A stretch of DNA of 64,000 bases, taken from contig NZ_CP051230.1 of assembly GCF_017792385.1 (NCBI RefSeq), forward strand, positions 3,286,001 through 3,350,000, in the 5' to 3' direction. A model generated the notes under the pieces. That model saw only the letters and a program-made list of their open reading frames with translations. It did not search any database and had not been told where the DNA came from. This document shows positions 17,873 to 27,479 of the stretch, one piece after another (position 1 is the first letter of the stretch; each line of letters begins with the position of its first letter). The DNA is from Hyphomonas sp. (GTDB lineage: Bacteria; Pseudomonadota; Alphaproteobacteria; Caulobacterales; Hyphomonadaceae). A program made the position numbers and the translations under genes.

Positions 17873-19372
17873 TCAGCCTCCCGCCATCAGGTTCAGGATG
17901 CGCAAGGCAGAACCCTCGGTAATGTTGAAGATCAAATTGGGTGCGACACCGAAGAGGATGGTCAGCAGTGCGAGTGGCGCGATGCAGATCCATTCGATCA
18001 GGCTCATGTCCTTGATCGTCTCGAGCTTCGGATTGGTGATTTGTCCGAACACGGTGCGGCGATACAGCGTCAGCATGTAGACGGCCGAGAAGATCACACC
18101 GAGCGCGGCGCCCGCTGCGGCCCAGGTTGATGCCTGGAAGCCACCGACCATGGTCAGAATCTCGCCGATGAATCCGGACGTGCCCGGCAGGCCGACATTG
18201 GCCATCGTGAACAGCATGAAGAAGGTCGCATAGACCGGCATGCGATGGACGAGCCCGCCATAGGCCGCGATCTCTCGCGTGTGCATCCGGTCATAGACAA
18301 CTCCAACGATCAGGAACAGCGCGCCGGAAATCAGACCATGGCTCAGCATCTGGAAGATCGCGCCCTGTACGCCCGCTTCGTTGAAGGCAAACACGCCCAG
18401 CGTGACAAAGCCCATGTGCGCGACAGAGGAATAGGCGATCAGCTTCTTCATGTCGGTCTGGCGCCAGGCGACCAGAGACGTGTAGACAATAGCGATCACG
18501 GCCAGCGCGAACATGAAGGGCTGGAACAGCTGGCTCGCATCCGGGAACATGGGCAGCGAGAAACGCAGGAAACCGTAGCCGCCCATTTTCAGCAGCACTC
18601 CCGCCAGAACAACAGAGCCTGCCGTCGGCGCCTGAACGTGCGCGTCAGGCAGCCAGGTGTGGACCGGCCACATCGGCAGTTTTACGGCGAAGGAGGCCAT
18701 GAAGGCCAGCCAGAGCCAGGTCTGGATACCCGGGTCGAAGGCATACTTCTCGAGCACTTCGAAATCGGAGCTTCCGGCCGCCTGATACATGTAGACCACT
18801 GCTACCAGCATCAGCAGGGAGCCGATCAGCGTGTAGAGGAAGAATTTGAACGCGGCATAGATCTTGTCCTTGCCGCCCCAGATGCCGATGATCAGGAACA
18901 TCGGGATCAGGCCGGCTTCGAAGAAGATGTAGAACAGGACCAGATCCATCGCGGTGAACACACCGATGATGAAGGTCTCCAACACAAGGAAGGCCACGAC
19001 ATATTCAGTGACGCGGTTGTGGATGGAATTCCAGCTGGCCAGCAGGCAGATCGGGATCAGGAAGGTCGTCAGCAGGATCAGCGAGATCGACAGGCCGTCC
19101 ACACCCATCTTGTAACTGATATTGCGATACCAGCTATAGTGCTCAACAAGCTGGTACCCGGTCTCGGAAGCATCGAATGCCGCAAAGGCTGCCAGGGACG
19201 CGATAAAGGTCGCACCTGAGATGATCAGTCCGGCCAGAAGCGCGGTGCGGCCCTCGGAATCCCCGGAAGACGCCTCCCGGCTGCCAGCGGTCGCCGCGCG
19301 GACGAGCATGATGATGAGCGCCCCTGCCAGCGGCAGGAAGGTCATCGCTGAAAGAATGGGAAAACCGCCCAT
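17873..19372 (-). CDS. nuoM: NADH-quinone oxidoreductase subunit M
   Basis: 499-residue antiporter-like membrane subunit. Key features are the VDGLSISLILLTTFLIP start of the core, the conserved Glu in helix 5 (FFEAGLIPMFLIIG), KLPMWPVHTWLPDAHVQAPT, and lysines in the half-channel helices. The open frame extends to 19,399, but ATG 19,372 overlaps the nuoL stop (TGATG), giving MGGFPILSAMTFLPLAG as the N-terminus. Confidence 0.96.
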   Translation of the reverse strand: MGGFPILSAMTFLPLAGALIIMLVRAATAGSREASSGDSEGRTALLAGLIISGATFIASLAAFAAFDASETGYQLVEHYSWYRNISYKMGVDGLSISLILLTTFLIPICLLASWNSIHNRVTEYVVAFLVLETFIIGVFTAMDLVLFYIFFEAGLIPMFLIIGIWGGKDKIYAAFKFFLYTLIGSLLMLVAVVYMYQAAGSSDFEVLEKYAFDPGIQTWLWLAFMASFAVKLPMWPVHTWLPDAHVQAPTAGSVVLAGVLLKMGGYGFLRFSLPMFPDASQLFQPFMFALAVIAIVYTSLVAWRQTDMKKLIAYSSVAHMGFVTLGVFAFNEAGVQGAIFQMLSHGLISGALFLIVGVVYDRMHTREIAAYGGLVHRMPVYATFFMLFTMANVGLPGTSGFIGEILTMVGGFQASTWAAAGAALGVIFSAVYMLTLYRRTVFGQITNPKLETIKDMSLIEWICIAPLALLTILFGVAPNLIFNITEGSALRILNLMAGG

Positions 19373-21507
19373 CAGTTGGCTCCTCCAGCGCGCAGCCACA
19401 GTATTCCGCCGAATACGAGTGCAGCGCCGATAATCACGAAAGCATAGTGGTAGAGATATCCGGTGTGCATCTTCGACAGTCGCCCGGCCGAGGATTTCGT
19501 CACGGCGGCAACGCCATCCGGACCGATCCCGTCAATGATCTTCTTGTCGGCCTTCCAGAACAGATTGCCCAGCAGGGCCGATCCCTTGACCAGGGTCGCC
19601 TGATAGATCTCGTCGAAATACCATTTGTTGTAGAACAGCGAGTGCAACGGTCCGCCACTGTCGGCAACACGCTGTCCGACACCGCGGTTGAAGTAATAGG
19701 TGAAGGTCGCCACCAGGAAGCCGGCAATCGTCACGACCAGCGGCGCGAACAGCACCCATTCCGGAACATTGTGCCGATCATGCAGGACATGGTTCTCGGC
19801 AGCGCGATAGATCGACCCAGCCCAGAAGGCTTCATTGCTGTGATCGACAAAGGCGTCATAGAAATAGACACCCGCAAAGATCGCGCCCAGGCTGAGCAGC
19901 GCCAGCGGCACCAGCATGACGAGCGGGCTTTCGTGCGGCGTGTGACCATGACCATGGCCATGCGCATCATGGGCTTCGTCATGAGCGGGATCATCATGAT
20001 GATCATCAGCCTCCCACGCTTTCGGGCCATGGAACGTCATGTAGATCAGGCGCCACGAGTAGAAGCTGGTCAGGAAGGCCGCGAGCAGGCCGAACCAGAA
20101 AGCCATCTGGCCGAACATGACTTCTGCCTGCCCTGCTGCAAACGCGCTTTCGAGAATGGCGTCCTTGGAGAAGAAGCCGGCAAAGCCGATCTTGGTGTGC
20201 GGAATGCCAAGGCCGATGATCGCAATCGTGCCGATCATCATGGCCGCATAGGTCAGCGGCATGAATTTGGCGAGACCGCCCATCCGCCGCATGTCCTGCT
20301 CATGGTGCATGCCGTGAATGACGGAGCCTGCGCCAAGGAACAGCAGCGCCTTGAAGAAGGCGTGCGTGAACAGGTGGAACATGGCCGCTTCATAGGCGCC
20401 AACACCGGCGACAAAGAACATGTATCCGAGCTGTGAACAGGTCGAATAGGCAATGACCCGCTTGATGTCGTTCTGCGCCATACCGACCGTGGCGGCATAC
20501 AGCGCCGTGACGGCGCCGATGATGGTGATCATGCCGGCCGCGTAGAATGTGTATTCGTAGATCGGTGACAGGAGGCAGACGAGGTAGACACCTGCGGTGA
20601 CCATGGTCGCGGCATGGATCAGTGCCGAAACCGGGGTCGGGCCCTCCATCGCGTCCGGCAGCCAGACATGCAGGAAGAACTGGGCCGACTTGCCCATGGC
20701 ACCGATGAACAGCAACACGCCGATCACTTCGAGCGCATTCAGGTCCCAGTGGAGAAACGGAATGACCAGGTCGCGCACAGGGTGAGACTCGGTGAAACCA
20801 ACCGGAACGACCTGAACATTGTTGCGCACGGCCTCAAGCACCGGGCCGAACTCAACAGAGCGGAACACGAAGAACACGGCCATGATGCCCAGCGCGAGGC
20901 CGAAATCGCCAACACGATTGGTCACGAAGGCCTTGATCGACGCATCATTGGGCGCCTTGTTCTGATACCAGAAACCGATCAGCAGGTACGATGCGAGGCC
21001 GACGCCCTCCCAGCCAAAGAACAGCTGGATGAAATTGTCAGCCGTCACCAGCATCAGCATCATGAATGTGAAGAGCGACAGGTAGCTGAAGAAGCGTGCC
21101 TTGTGCGGATCCTCGCTCATATAGCCCCAGGAATAGAGGTGCACGAGGCCCGAAACGCCCGTGATTACGGCCATCATGACGATCGACAGCGTGTCGACGC
21201 GGATGGCCCAATTGGCCTGGAACTCGCCGACATGGATCCATGGCATCAGCGTGATGATATGCTGCTTGAGGTCATGTCCGGTGGTCGCCGCAACGAGGCT
21301 CGCATGATGCTCTTCGGTTCCGGCATGGCCACCAATGCCGGCAACATAGGCGAATAGCTGGATCAACGACAGCAGGCCTGCGGAGAGCACCACGGCGGTT
21401 GTCAGGCTCATCACGATCTTGTCGCCGATCTGCTTGTGCAGCAGGCCGGTCAGCGCGACAAGCCCCGGTGCCAGGACGATGTAGAGGATCAGGATATCTG
21501 GAAGCAT
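19372..21507 (-). CDS. nuoL: NADH-quinone oxidoreductase subunit L
   Basis: 711-residue distal membrane-arm subunit, an antiporter-like core with a long C-terminal lateral helix. Motifs include FFGWEGVGLASYLLIGFWY, KSAQFFLHVWLPDAMEGPTPVSA (in part) and HAFFKALLFLGAGSVIHGMHHEQDMR (in part). A His/Asp-rich loop (about residues 500-527, with DDHHDD and HGHGHGH) separates the core from the C-terminal helices; similar loops occur in other alphaproteobacterial NuoL proteins. The gene overlaps nuoM and lies 4 bases after nuoK. Confidence 0.97.
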   Translation of the reverse strand: MLPDILILYIVLAPGLVALTGLLHKQIGDKIVMSLTTAVVLSAGLLSLIQLFAYVAGIGGHAGTEEHHASLVAATTGHDLKQHIITLMPWIHVGEFQANWAIRVDTLSIVMMAVITGVSGLVHLYSWGYMSEDPHKARFFSYLSLFTFMMLMLVTADNFIQLFFGWEGVGLASYLLIGFWYQNKAPNDASIKAFVTNRVGDFGLALGIMAVFFVFRSVEFGPVLEAVRNNVQVVPVGFTESHPVRDLVIPFLHWDLNALEVIGVLLFIGAMGKSAQFFLHVWLPDAMEGPTPVSALIHAATMVTAGVYLVCLLSPIYEYTFYAAGMITIIGAVTALYAATVGMAQNDIKRVIAYSTCSQLGYMFFVAGVGAYEAAMFHLFTHAFFKALLFLGAGSVIHGMHHEQDMRRMGGLAKFMPLTYAAMMIGTIAIIGLGIPHTKIGFAGFFSKDAILESAFAAGQAEVMFGQMAFWFGLLAAFLTSFYSWRLIYMTFHGPKAWEADDHHDDPAHDEAHDAHGHGHGHTPHESPLVMLVPLALLSLGAIFAGVYFYDAFVDHSNEAFWAGSIYRAAENHVLHDRHNVPEWVLFAPLVVTIAGFLVATFTYYFNRGVGQRVADSGGPLHSLFYNKWYFDEIYQATLVKGSALLGNLFWKADKKIIDGIGPDGVAAVTKSSAGRLSKMHTGYLYHYAFVIIGAALVFGGILWLRAGGAN

Positions 21508-21511
21508 CGCC

Positions 21512-21820
21512 CTACCCCTTCATCAGGTCGACATTCTCAACTGAGATGTCGCCGCGATTGCGGAAATAGACCACGAGGATGGCCAGCCCGACCGCTGCTT
21601 CGGCAGCAGCGACGGTCAGGACCAGCATGGCGAAGATCTGCCCGGCGATGGTGCCGCTGAACACCGAAAAGGCGATCAGGTTCAAATTCACCGACAGCAG
21701 GATCAGTTCGATCGCCATCAGGATGACAATGATGTTCTTGCGGTTCACGAAGATGCCCACGACCCCGATGGTGAACAGGGCCGCCGAAACGGCGAGAAAA
21801 TGGGAAAGCCCAAGGTCCAT
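21512..21820 (-). CDS. nuoK: NADH-quinone oxidoreductase subunit K
   Basis: 102-residue three-helix protein homologous to mitochondrial ND4L. The conserved membrane glutamates of the proton path are present in MAIELILLSVN and in AAAEAAVGLAI. The protein ends VENVDLMKG, typical for the alphaproteobacterial version. It sits 4 bases after nuoJ and 4 before nuoL. Confidence 0.97.
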   Translation of the reverse strand: MDLGLSHFLAVSAALFTIGVVGIFVNRKNIIVILMAIELILLSVNLNLIAFSVFSGTIAGQIFAMLVLTVAAAEAAVGLAILVVYFRNRGDISVENVDLMKG

Positions 21821-21824
21821 AGTC

Positions 21825-22418
21825 TTAGATCCCCTGCCCCGGAGTGGGGTCTTTCAGTTCATAGGCGTCGCTGCGGCGGCGCGAGGTCTGTTTGGCGATG
21901 TTCTGACGCTTGGTCTCCGGCCGATGGCGCAGGGTCAGGACAATTGCCCCGATCATGGCGACCAGCAGGATCACGCCAGCCATCTGGAACAGCAGCAGGT
22001 ATTGCGTGTACATCACCTGCCCGATGGCCTCGGCATTGGTGTCGGCTCCTGGAGATGCATCGAAACTCGTGGACATTTCGCCCGTGCCAACCACGGAGGC
22101 CAGAACGATTTCTGCGGCAAACACGATGCCCACCAGAACCGCGAATGGCCAGTATCTCAGCGTGCCCTGTTTCAGCTCGACAAAGTCGACATCCAGCATC
22201 ATGACCACGAACAGGAACAGGACAGCGACGGCGCCGACATAGACCACGACCAGGAGCATTGCCAGGAATTCGGCGCCGATCAGGACCAAAAGGCCGGCCG
22301 AGGAAAAGAAAGCGAGAATGAGCCACAACACCGAATGAACGGGGTTGCGTGCCATGATCACCGACAGCGCCGAGACGAGCACGACGGCCGCGATCAGGTA
22401 GAAAGCGATGACTGCCAC
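21825..22418 (-). CDS. nuoJ: NADH-quinone oxidoreductase subunit J
   Basis: 197-residue five-helix subunit (ND6 homologue). The N-terminal helix and the conserved MLLVVVYVGAVAVLFLFVVMM stretch (in part) carrying the pi-bulge helix region are clear; the C-terminal tail is hydrophilic (KRQNIAKQTSRRRSDAYELKD). The start codon is GTG (22,418) with AGGG just upstream. A 62-base gap separates it from nuoI, the largest in the I-to-N part of the operon. Confidence 0.95.
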   Translation of the reverse strand: MAVIAFYLIAAVVLVSALSVIMARNPVHSVLWLILAFFSSAGLLVLIGAEFLAMLLVVVYVGAVAVLFLFVVMMLDVDFVELKQGTLRYWPFAVLVGIVFAAEIVLASVVGTGEMSTSFDASPGADTNAEAIGQVMYTQYLLLFQMAGVILLVAMIGAIVLTLRHRPETKRQNIAKQTSRRRSDAYELKDPTPGQGI

Positions 22419-22480
22419 AGCCCTACAAGGCCCCCTTCTTGGCGGGGCGATCCATGCCCCACGAGGTTAATTAACGGCGC

Positions 22481-22966
22481 CTAGCGGTAAGGCGCGTCGA
22501 GTTCCAGATTCTTGGCGATCAGTCGTTCCCAACGATCTCCATTCGCGAGCAGCCGGTCCTTGTCGTAGAACAGCTCCTCGCGTGTTTCGGTCGCGAATTC
22601 GAAGTTCGGCCCTTCCACGATGGCATCCACCGGACAGGCTTCCTGGCAGAAACCGCAATAGATGCACTTCACCATGTCGATGTCATAGCGCGTGGTGCGG
22701 CGGGCACCATCCGCGCGCGGTTCAGCCTCGATCGTAATGGCCTGCGCAGGGCAGATCGCCTCGCACAGTTTGCAGGCAATGCACCGCTCCTCACCGCTGG
22801 GATAGCGGCGCAGCGCATGCTCGCCCCGGAAACGCGGTGACAGGGGGTTCTTCTCGAAGGGATAGTTCACCGTCGCCTTGCGCGTGAACATTTCCTTCGT
22901 CGCAACGACGAGCGCGCCGAGAAAATCGGTGAGGAGCGCGCCGCGAATGGTCTGCGCCAAGCTCAT
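22481..22966 (-). CDS. nuoI: NADH-quinone oxidoreductase subunit I
   Basis: 161-residue peripheral-arm subunit binding clusters N6a and N6b. The two 4Fe-4S ferredoxin motifs are CIACKLCEAICP and CIYCGFCQEACP, with the conserved CP prolines. An N-terminal amphipathic region anchors it to the membrane arm. Its ATG overlaps the nuoH stop (ATGA). Confidence 0.97.
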   Translation of the reverse strand: MSLAQTIRGALLTDFLGALVVATKEMFTRKATVNYPFEKNPLSPRFRGEHALRRYPSGEERCIACKLCEAICPAQAITIEAEPRADGARRTTRYDIDMVKCIYCGFCQEACPVDAIVEGPNFEFATETREELFYDKDRLLANGDRWERLIAKNLELDAPYR

Positions 22967-24054
22967 GACTGAACTCCCAGATAAGCGACATAGCCGGACA
23001 CGATCAGAACCGCGACAAGCGAGGTCGGCAGGAAAATCTTCCAGCCGAGGCGCATCAGCTGGTCATAGCGGTAACGGGGCACGATGGCCTTCACCATGGC
23101 GAACATGAAAAAGAACAGGAAGATCTTGAACATGAACCAGAACAGGCCGGCAAACGCGTTGAGGAACGGATGATCGCGTACGAACTCCTCTCCCAGCGCA
23201 AAGGGCCCGTGCCAGCCGCCCAGGAACAGGATGGTCATGAGGGCGCACATCAGGACGATGTTCAGATACTCGCCCAGCATGAACAGCAGATACGGCGTCG
23301 ATCCATACTCGACCTGGTATCCGGCCACGAGTTCGGATTCCGCTTCCGGAAGATCGAATGGAGGCCGGTTGGTTTCCGCCAGTGCCGACACGAAGAAGAT
23401 GATGAACATCGGGAACATGACCAGGATCAGCGGGAAATGCTGGAAGCTGAAGGCATGCCAGGTCCAGATGCCGCCTTCCTGAGCATTGACGATATCGGTC
23501 AGGTTCATCGATCCGACCAGCAGGATCACCGTCACGATCACGAAGCCGATGGAGACTTCATAGGACACCATCTGCGCCGCCGAGCGCAGCGCGCCAAGGA
23601 ACGGGTATTTCGAGTTCGAGGCCCAGCCGCCCATGATGATGCCGTAGACACCAAGGGAGCTGATGGCGAACAGGTAGAGTACGCCGACATTGAGGTTCGA
23701 GATCACCCAGCTCGTGCCGCTGACCGTTCCCGGCGCCACCGGAATCGCCGCCCAGGCTGCAAACGCCAGCGTACAGGTCAGGATCGGAGCGATCAGGAAG
23801 ACCGTCTTGTTGGCACCGGCCGGAATCACGATTTCCTTGAGCAGGAACTTCCCGAAGTCCGCGAAGGATTGCATCAGGCCGAATGGACCCACGACATTGG
23901 GGCCCTTCCGCATCATCACGCCTGCCCAGACCTTCCGGTCCAGCAGAAGCAGGAATGCGATCGACAACAGCAGGACCAGCGTGAACAGGCCGATCTGCCC
24001 GAGGACCAGCAATGGCCCCCAAAGTTGCCCGAGAGACTCGACATAATTGCTCAT
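22963..24054 (-). CDS. nuoH: NADH-quinone oxidoreductase subunit H
   Basis: 363-residue eight-helix subunit (ND1 homologue) at the junction of the two arms, forming part of the quinone site. Conserved segments are LLLDRKVWAGVMMRKGPNVVGP (in part), with GPFGLMQSFADFGKFLLKE and ETNRPPFDLPEAESELVAGYQVEY (in part), which carry the acidic residues of the E-channel. It lies 10 bases after nuoG. Confidence 0.97.
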   Translation of the reverse strand: MSNYVESLGQLWGPLLVLGQIGLFTLVLLLSIAFLLLLDRKVWAGVMMRKGPNVVGPFGLMQSFADFGKFLLKEIVIPAGANKTVFLIAPILTCTLAFAAWAAIPVAPGTVSGTSWVISNLNVGVLYLFAISSLGVYGIIMGGWASNSKYPFLGALRSAAQMVSYEVSIGFVIVTVILLVGSMNLTDIVNAQEGGIWTWHAFSFQHFPLILVMFPMFIIFFVSALAETNRPPFDLPEAESELVAGYQVEYGSTPYLLFMLGEYLNIVLMCALMTILFLGGWHGPFALGEEFVRDHPFLNAFAGLFWFMFKIFLFFFMFAMVKAIVPRYRYDQLMRLGWKIFLPTSLVAVLIVSGYVAYLGVQS

Positions 24055-24064
24055 GGCGCCCGCC

Positions 24065-26167
24065 CTACTCCGCTGCCACCGGGGTGTCCAGCGCTGAGGC
24101 CAGCGCCGAACACTCGGCCATCGTCTTGGACGCCCGTGCTATCGGGTTCGTCATGTAGAAATCGTCAAACACCGGACGGAATGTCGCGGTGGAAAGACCG
24201 CCGGACGCTCCGCTCATCGGAGCTTTCAGCGCGTCTACCCCCATGGCACCCGGCGCGAAACCGAGTCCTGAAAACACGGTGCTTTCACCGTCCGGTCCAC
24301 GCAGCTCCGCCCGCAATGCGTCCGCCGTGTCATAGGGCAGTGTCTTGCCCATCACATCCGACAGCGCGCGGAAAATCGCCCATCCTTCGCGCGCCTCGCC
24401 CTTGGGCTGCACAGCGCGGCTTGTCATCTGGACGCGGCCTTCCGTGTTCACATAGGTCGCCGACATCTCGGTATAGGCGGCGCTCGGCAGGATGATGTCC
24501 GCCCGCGCGGCGCCAGCATCACCGTGGGAGCCGACATAGATCACGTTCGCGCTGCCAAGGCGTGACAGGTCTACCTCGTCCGCGCCAAGCAGGACCACAG
24601 TTTCCATGGTTCCGGACAGGATGTCCGCCGTCGTTCCGCCGCCTTCACCCGGCACGAAGCCGACATCGAGCGCGCCAACCCGGCCTGCAGCATTGTGCAG
24701 AACGCCGAAACCGGCCCAGCCTTCTTTGACAGCGCCGACCTCATGCGCCAGCTCAAGCGCCTTTGCCAGAACGGCTGCGCCATCCTCGCCGCACAAGGCG
24801 CCTTCGCCTACGACGATCATGGGACGCTCGGCCCCGGCGAGCACTTTGCCAAAGTCGCTGGAGCGAACATCCGCGAGCGCAGATGCCCCGCCGCCCAGCC
24901 AGGCATGATCATAGGTCAGGTCTGCTGCCTCACCAATCCGGCCCACCTTGAGATCAGCCCACAGCCAGGCCTTGCGGATGCGGGCGTTCCAGACGGCGGC
25001 TTCAACACGCGGATTGGTGCCGATCAGCAACAACGCGTCGGCGTCTTCCACGCCGGCCAGAGTCCCATTCAGAATGTAGCGTTCGCGCACACCATCGGTG
25101 CCGTATTGGGCCCCTTCAGGGCGGCAATCCGTACTCTGGATGCCAAGACTGCGGAACAGGTCGAGCGCGGCCTTCGCCTGCTCGACTTCAACGAGGTCAC
25201 CGGCCACGACACCCACCTTGTCTGCCGGAACAGACAAGGCCGCCTTGACGGCCGCAAAGGCTTCGCCCCAGCTTGCCGGGCGCAGTTTTCCGTTCTCGCG
25301 GACATAGGGCTTGTCCAGACGCTGGCGCGCCAGGCCGTCCCAGACAAAACGGGACTTGTCCGAAAGCCACTCCTCATTGATCTCCTCATTGACCTCGGGA
25401 AGGATCCGCATCACGCCATCGCCCTTCGCATCCACGCGGATGGAGGCGCCCATGGCGTCCATCACGTCAATCGAGGACGTCTTGCGCAGTTCCCATGGCC
25501 GCGCATTGAATGCGTAAGGCTTCGAAGTCAGTGCGCCGACCGGGCAGAGGTCGATCACGTTGCCGGAAAGCTCAGAGGTCAGGCTCTTTTCCAGATAGGT
25601 CGTGATCTCGGCATTTTCGCCGCGCGAGATCATGCCGAGTTCCTCGACACCCGCCACTTCCGCAGCGAAGCGCACGCATCGCGTGCACTGGATGCAGCGG
25701 GTCATGATCGTCTTGACCAGCGGCCCCATATTCTTGTCTTCAACGGCGCGCTTGTTCTCGTCATAGCGGCTGCCGGCGCGGCCATAGGCCATGGCCTGAT
25801 CCTGCAGGTCGCACTCACCGCCCTGGTCGCAGATCGGGCAATCCAGTGGGTGGTTGATCAACAGGAATTCCATCACGCCATTGCGGGCCTTCTCCACATA
25901 GGCGCCCTTGGTGCGAATGTTCGGCGCCGATCCGTCGCGATTGGGCCGCATGTCCCCGACGGTTTGCGCACAGGAGGCAATCGGCTTCGGCGCGCCTTCC
26001 CATTCAACAAGGCACATGCGGCAATTGCCCGCCACCGACAGGCGCTCATGGTAACAGAAACGCGGAATCTCGGCCCCTGCTTCTTCGCAGGCCTGCATCA
26101 GCGTGTAGTGGCGGGGGACTTCGATGTCCTTGCCATCGACGTTCAGCTTGAAAAGATCGTCTGACAT
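24065..26167 (-). CDS. nuoG: NADH-quinone oxidoreductase subunit G
   Basis: 700-residue iron-sulfur subunit. The N-terminal 2Fe-2S domain uses cysteines in CEEAGAEIPRFCYHERLSV, CRMC and ASC. A His-Cys cluster follows (HPLDCPICDQGGECDLQD), then a 4Fe-4S cluster (CIQCTRCVRF and CPVGALTSKPYAF). The C-terminal 450 residues form the molybdopterin-oxidoreductase-like fold without molybdopterin. The length fits mitochondrial/alphaproteobacterial NuoG (about 690-700), shorter than the 908-residue E. coli form. Confidence 0.97.
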   Translation of the reverse strand: MSDDLFKLNVDGKDIEVPRHYTLMQACEEAGAEIPRFCYHERLSVAGNCRMCLVEWEGAPKPIASCAQTVGDMRPNRDGSAPNIRTKGAYVEKARNGVMEFLLINHPLDCPICDQGGECDLQDQAMAYGRAGSRYDENKRAVEDKNMGPLVKTIMTRCIQCTRCVRFAAEVAGVEELGMISRGENAEITTYLEKSLTSELSGNVIDLCPVGALTSKPYAFNARPWELRKTSSIDVMDAMGASIRVDAKGDGVMRILPEVNEEINEEWLSDKSRFVWDGLARQRLDKPYVRENGKLRPASWGEAFAAVKAALSVPADKVGVVAGDLVEVEQAKAALDLFRSLGIQSTDCRPEGAQYGTDGVRERYILNGTLAGVEDADALLLIGTNPRVEAAVWNARIRKAWLWADLKVGRIGEAADLTYDHAWLGGGASALADVRSSDFGKVLAGAERPMIVVGEGALCGEDGAAVLAKALELAHEVGAVKEGWAGFGVLHNAAGRVGALDVGFVPGEGGGTTADILSGTMETVVLLGADEVDLSRLGSANVIYVGSHGDAGAARADIILPSAAYTEMSATYVNTEGRVQMTSRAVQPKGEAREGWAIFRALSDVMGKTLPYDTADALRAELRGPDGESTVFSGLGFAPGAMGVDALKAPMSGASGGLSTATFRPVFDDFYMTNPIARASKTMAECSALASALDTPVAAE

Positions 26168-26171
26168 TGTC

Positions 26172-27476
26172 CTACTCCGCTGCCACGACTGCGCCCTGCA
26201 CCATGGCGCGCGGCAGCCTGTACTGGTTGATGCGATCTTCGATCTCGTGACGGAAATGACGGATCAGGCCCTGGATCGGCCAGGCTGCAGCATCTCCCAG
26301 CGCACAGATCGTGTGACCCTCGACCTGCTTGGTCACGTCGAGCAACGTCTCGATTTCGTCATGTTCGGCTTCGCCCTTCACCATGCGTTCCATCACGCGC
26401 CACATCCAGCCCGTGCCTTCGCGGCAGGGCGTGCACTGGCCGCAGGATTCGTGCTTGTAGAAGTATGCGAGACGGGCAATCGCCTTGATCAGATCGGTGT
26501 CCTTGTCCATCACGATCACGGCCGCCGTGCCAAGGCCTGACTTCAGGTCCCGCAGCGTGTCGAAATCCATATAGGCGTCCATGATCTGTTCGGCCGGAAC
26601 CATTGGCACCGACGATCCACCCGGAATCACGGCCTTGAGATTGTCCCATCCGCCCCGGATGCCGCCGCAATGGTTGTCTATCAGTTCGCGGAAGGTGATC
26701 GACATCTCCTCCTCGACATTGCACGGCTTGTTCACGTGACCCGAGACGCAGAACAGCTTGGTGCCGGTATTGTTCGGACGGCCAAAGCCCGCAAACCATT
26801 CGGCGCCACGGCGCAGGATGGTCGGCGCAACGGCAATTGACTCGACATTGTTCACAGTCGTCGGGCAGCCATAGAGCCCCGCATTGGCTGGAAATGGCGG
26901 CTTAAGGCGCGGCTGACCCTTCTTGCCCTCAAGGCTTTCCAGAAGCGCAGTCTCTTCTCCGCAGATATAGGCGCCGGCGCCGTGATGAACATAGAGATCG
27001 AAATCCCAGCCATTCACATTGTCCTTGCCGATCAGCTTTGCCTCATAGGCTTCCTTGACGGCCTTCTCCAGCGCGTGACGCTCATTAATGTACTCACCGC
27101 GGATGTAGACATAGCACTTGTGGGCCCGCATCGCGCGGCTGGCCACCATGCAACCTTCGATCAGGAGGTGCGGGTCATGCCGCATGATCTCCCGGTCTTT
27201 GCAGGTGCCGGGTTCGGATTCGTCTGCGTTCACGACCAGGTAGTGCGGCCGGTCGCGCACTTCCTTCGGCATGAATGTCCACTTCAGCCCGGTCGGGAAG
27301 CCCGCTCCGCCACGGCCACGCAGGCCGGACGCCTTGATCTGATCACAGATCCAGTCCGGTCCCTGGTCGAGCATTTCCTTTGTGAGGTGCCAGGCACCCC
27401 GCTTCTTCGCTGCTTCCAGATCGGGCGAATGCAACCCGTACAGGTTGGTGAAGATGCGATCCTTGTCCTGCAACAT
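26172..27476 (-). CDS. nuoF: NADH-quinone oxidoreductase subunit F
   Basis: 434-residue NADH-binding flavoprotein. The NADH/FMN motifs are GLRGRGGAGFPTGLKW and GAGAYICGEETALLESLEG. The N3 4Fe-4S cluster uses CGQCTPCREGTGW and a cysteine in TICALGDAA. It takes hydride from NADH and passes electrons to the cluster chain. It begins 3 bases after the nuoE stop. Confidence 0.98.
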   Translation of the reverse strand: MLQDKDRIFTNLYGLHSPDLEAAKKRGAWHLTKEMLDQGPDWICDQIKASGLRGRGGAGFPTGLKWTFMPKEVRDRPHYLVVNADESEPGTCKDREIMRHDPHLLIEGCMVASRAMRAHKCYVYIRGEYINERHALEKAVKEAYEAKLIGKDNVNGWDFDLYVHHGAGAYICGEETALLESLEGKKGQPRLKPPFPANAGLYGCPTTVNNVESIAVAPTILRRGAEWFAGFGRPNNTGTKLFCVSGHVNKPCNVEEEMSITFRELIDNHCGGIRGGWDNLKAVIPGGSSVPMVPAEQIMDAYMDFDTLRDLKSGLGTAAVIVMDKDTDLIKAIARLAYFYKHESCGQCTPCREGTGWMWRVMERMVKGEAEHDEIETLLDVTKQVEGHTICALGDAAAWPIQGLIRHFRHEIEDRINQYRLPRAMVQGAVVAAE

Positions 27477-27479
27477 GGC

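Noticed and set aside
24695..26164. Long plus-strand open frame opposite nuoG
   Set aside because: Fully antisense to nuoG with composition typical of a shadow frame; no motif or Shine-Dalgarno.
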